From NCBI GenBank assembly GCA_021129835.1, contig JAJOKM010000096.1, positions 1-22,268 of the forward strand: a stretch of 22,268 nucleotides of DNA, given 5' to 3'. The stretch's first letter is position 1. Each line of letters begins with the position of its first letter. Positions 22,204 through 22,268 of the stretch are shown here, one piece after another. The position numbers were made by a program, and so were the translations under genes. This DNA is from Thermodesulfovibrionales bacterium. GTDB lineage: Bacteria > Nitrospirota > Thermodesulfovibrionia > Thermodesulfovibrionales > Dissulfurispiraceae. The notes beneath the pieces are model-generated. The model ran no database searches and was not told the DNA's origin. It saw only the letters and a list, made by a program, of their open reading frames with translations.

Positions 22204-22268
22204 CGAGAGGCGAAAACATACTTTGGATGGCGATATGGCAAGAATTACGACTGATATATACCGAGCTA

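Overview
The window carries a Gram-negative bacterial housekeeping segment. An outer-membrane assembly lipoprotein (LptE), a periplasmic HtrA protease and the conserved order leuS-lptE-holA all point to a double-membrane bacterium. A class 1B dihydroorotate dehydrogenase (PyrD plus the PyrK Fe-S/FAD subunit), an Fe-S-type old-yellow-enzyme protein, molybdenum-cofactor genes and many intergenic heptamer repeats suggest an anaerobe, possibly a Nitrospirota- or Desulfobacterota-like lineage. That placement is inference from gene content only.

Layout. (1) 1-3359, plus strand: a promoter, then a RhlE-like DEAD-box helicase overlapping typA. Each gene has two one-base frameshifts in or next to homopolymer runs. 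This block also looks richer in G+C than the rest. (2) 3403-9970, minus strand, read from right to left: two small proteins of DUF2325 type, pdxA, an old-yellow-enzyme oxidoreductase, a macro-domain/NUDIX fusion, greA, pyrK and pyrD. The pdxA/oxidoreductase and greA/pyrK/pyrD junctions are tight or overlapping. A 65-nt palindromic element sits between the two small genes. (3) 9971-10657: a long gap with short repeats and no recognised gene. (4) 10658-13584, plus strand: tilS (tRNA-Ile lysidine synthetase) and a DegP/HtrA-type protease. (5) 13634-16468, minus: ileS, separated from the protease gene by a 29-bp perfect hairpin that overlaps both stop codons. (6) 16658-17023, plus: rpsT. (7) 17065-22043, minus: MOSC protein-mogA-leuS-lptE-holA, a compact cluster. 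(8) 22044-22268: a divergent intergenic region with a near-consensus promoter firing out of the window.

Themes. Most genes serve translation (tilS, ileS, leuS, rpsT, typA), transcript elongation (greA), replication (holA), pyrimidine and B6 synthesis (pyrD/pyrK, pdxA) and envelope quality control (degP, lptE). The most distinctive protein is the macro-NUDIX fusion, which would join ADP-ribose release or deacetylation to ADP-ribose hydrolysis in one chain. The most distinctive DNA feature is a family of degenerate 7-nt-period repeats. They occur in intergenic spacers, form the convergent hairpin, and have invaded two coding regions (the protease signal peptide and a loop of LeuS). I saw no CRISPR array, phage genes, transposase, tRNA or rRNA.
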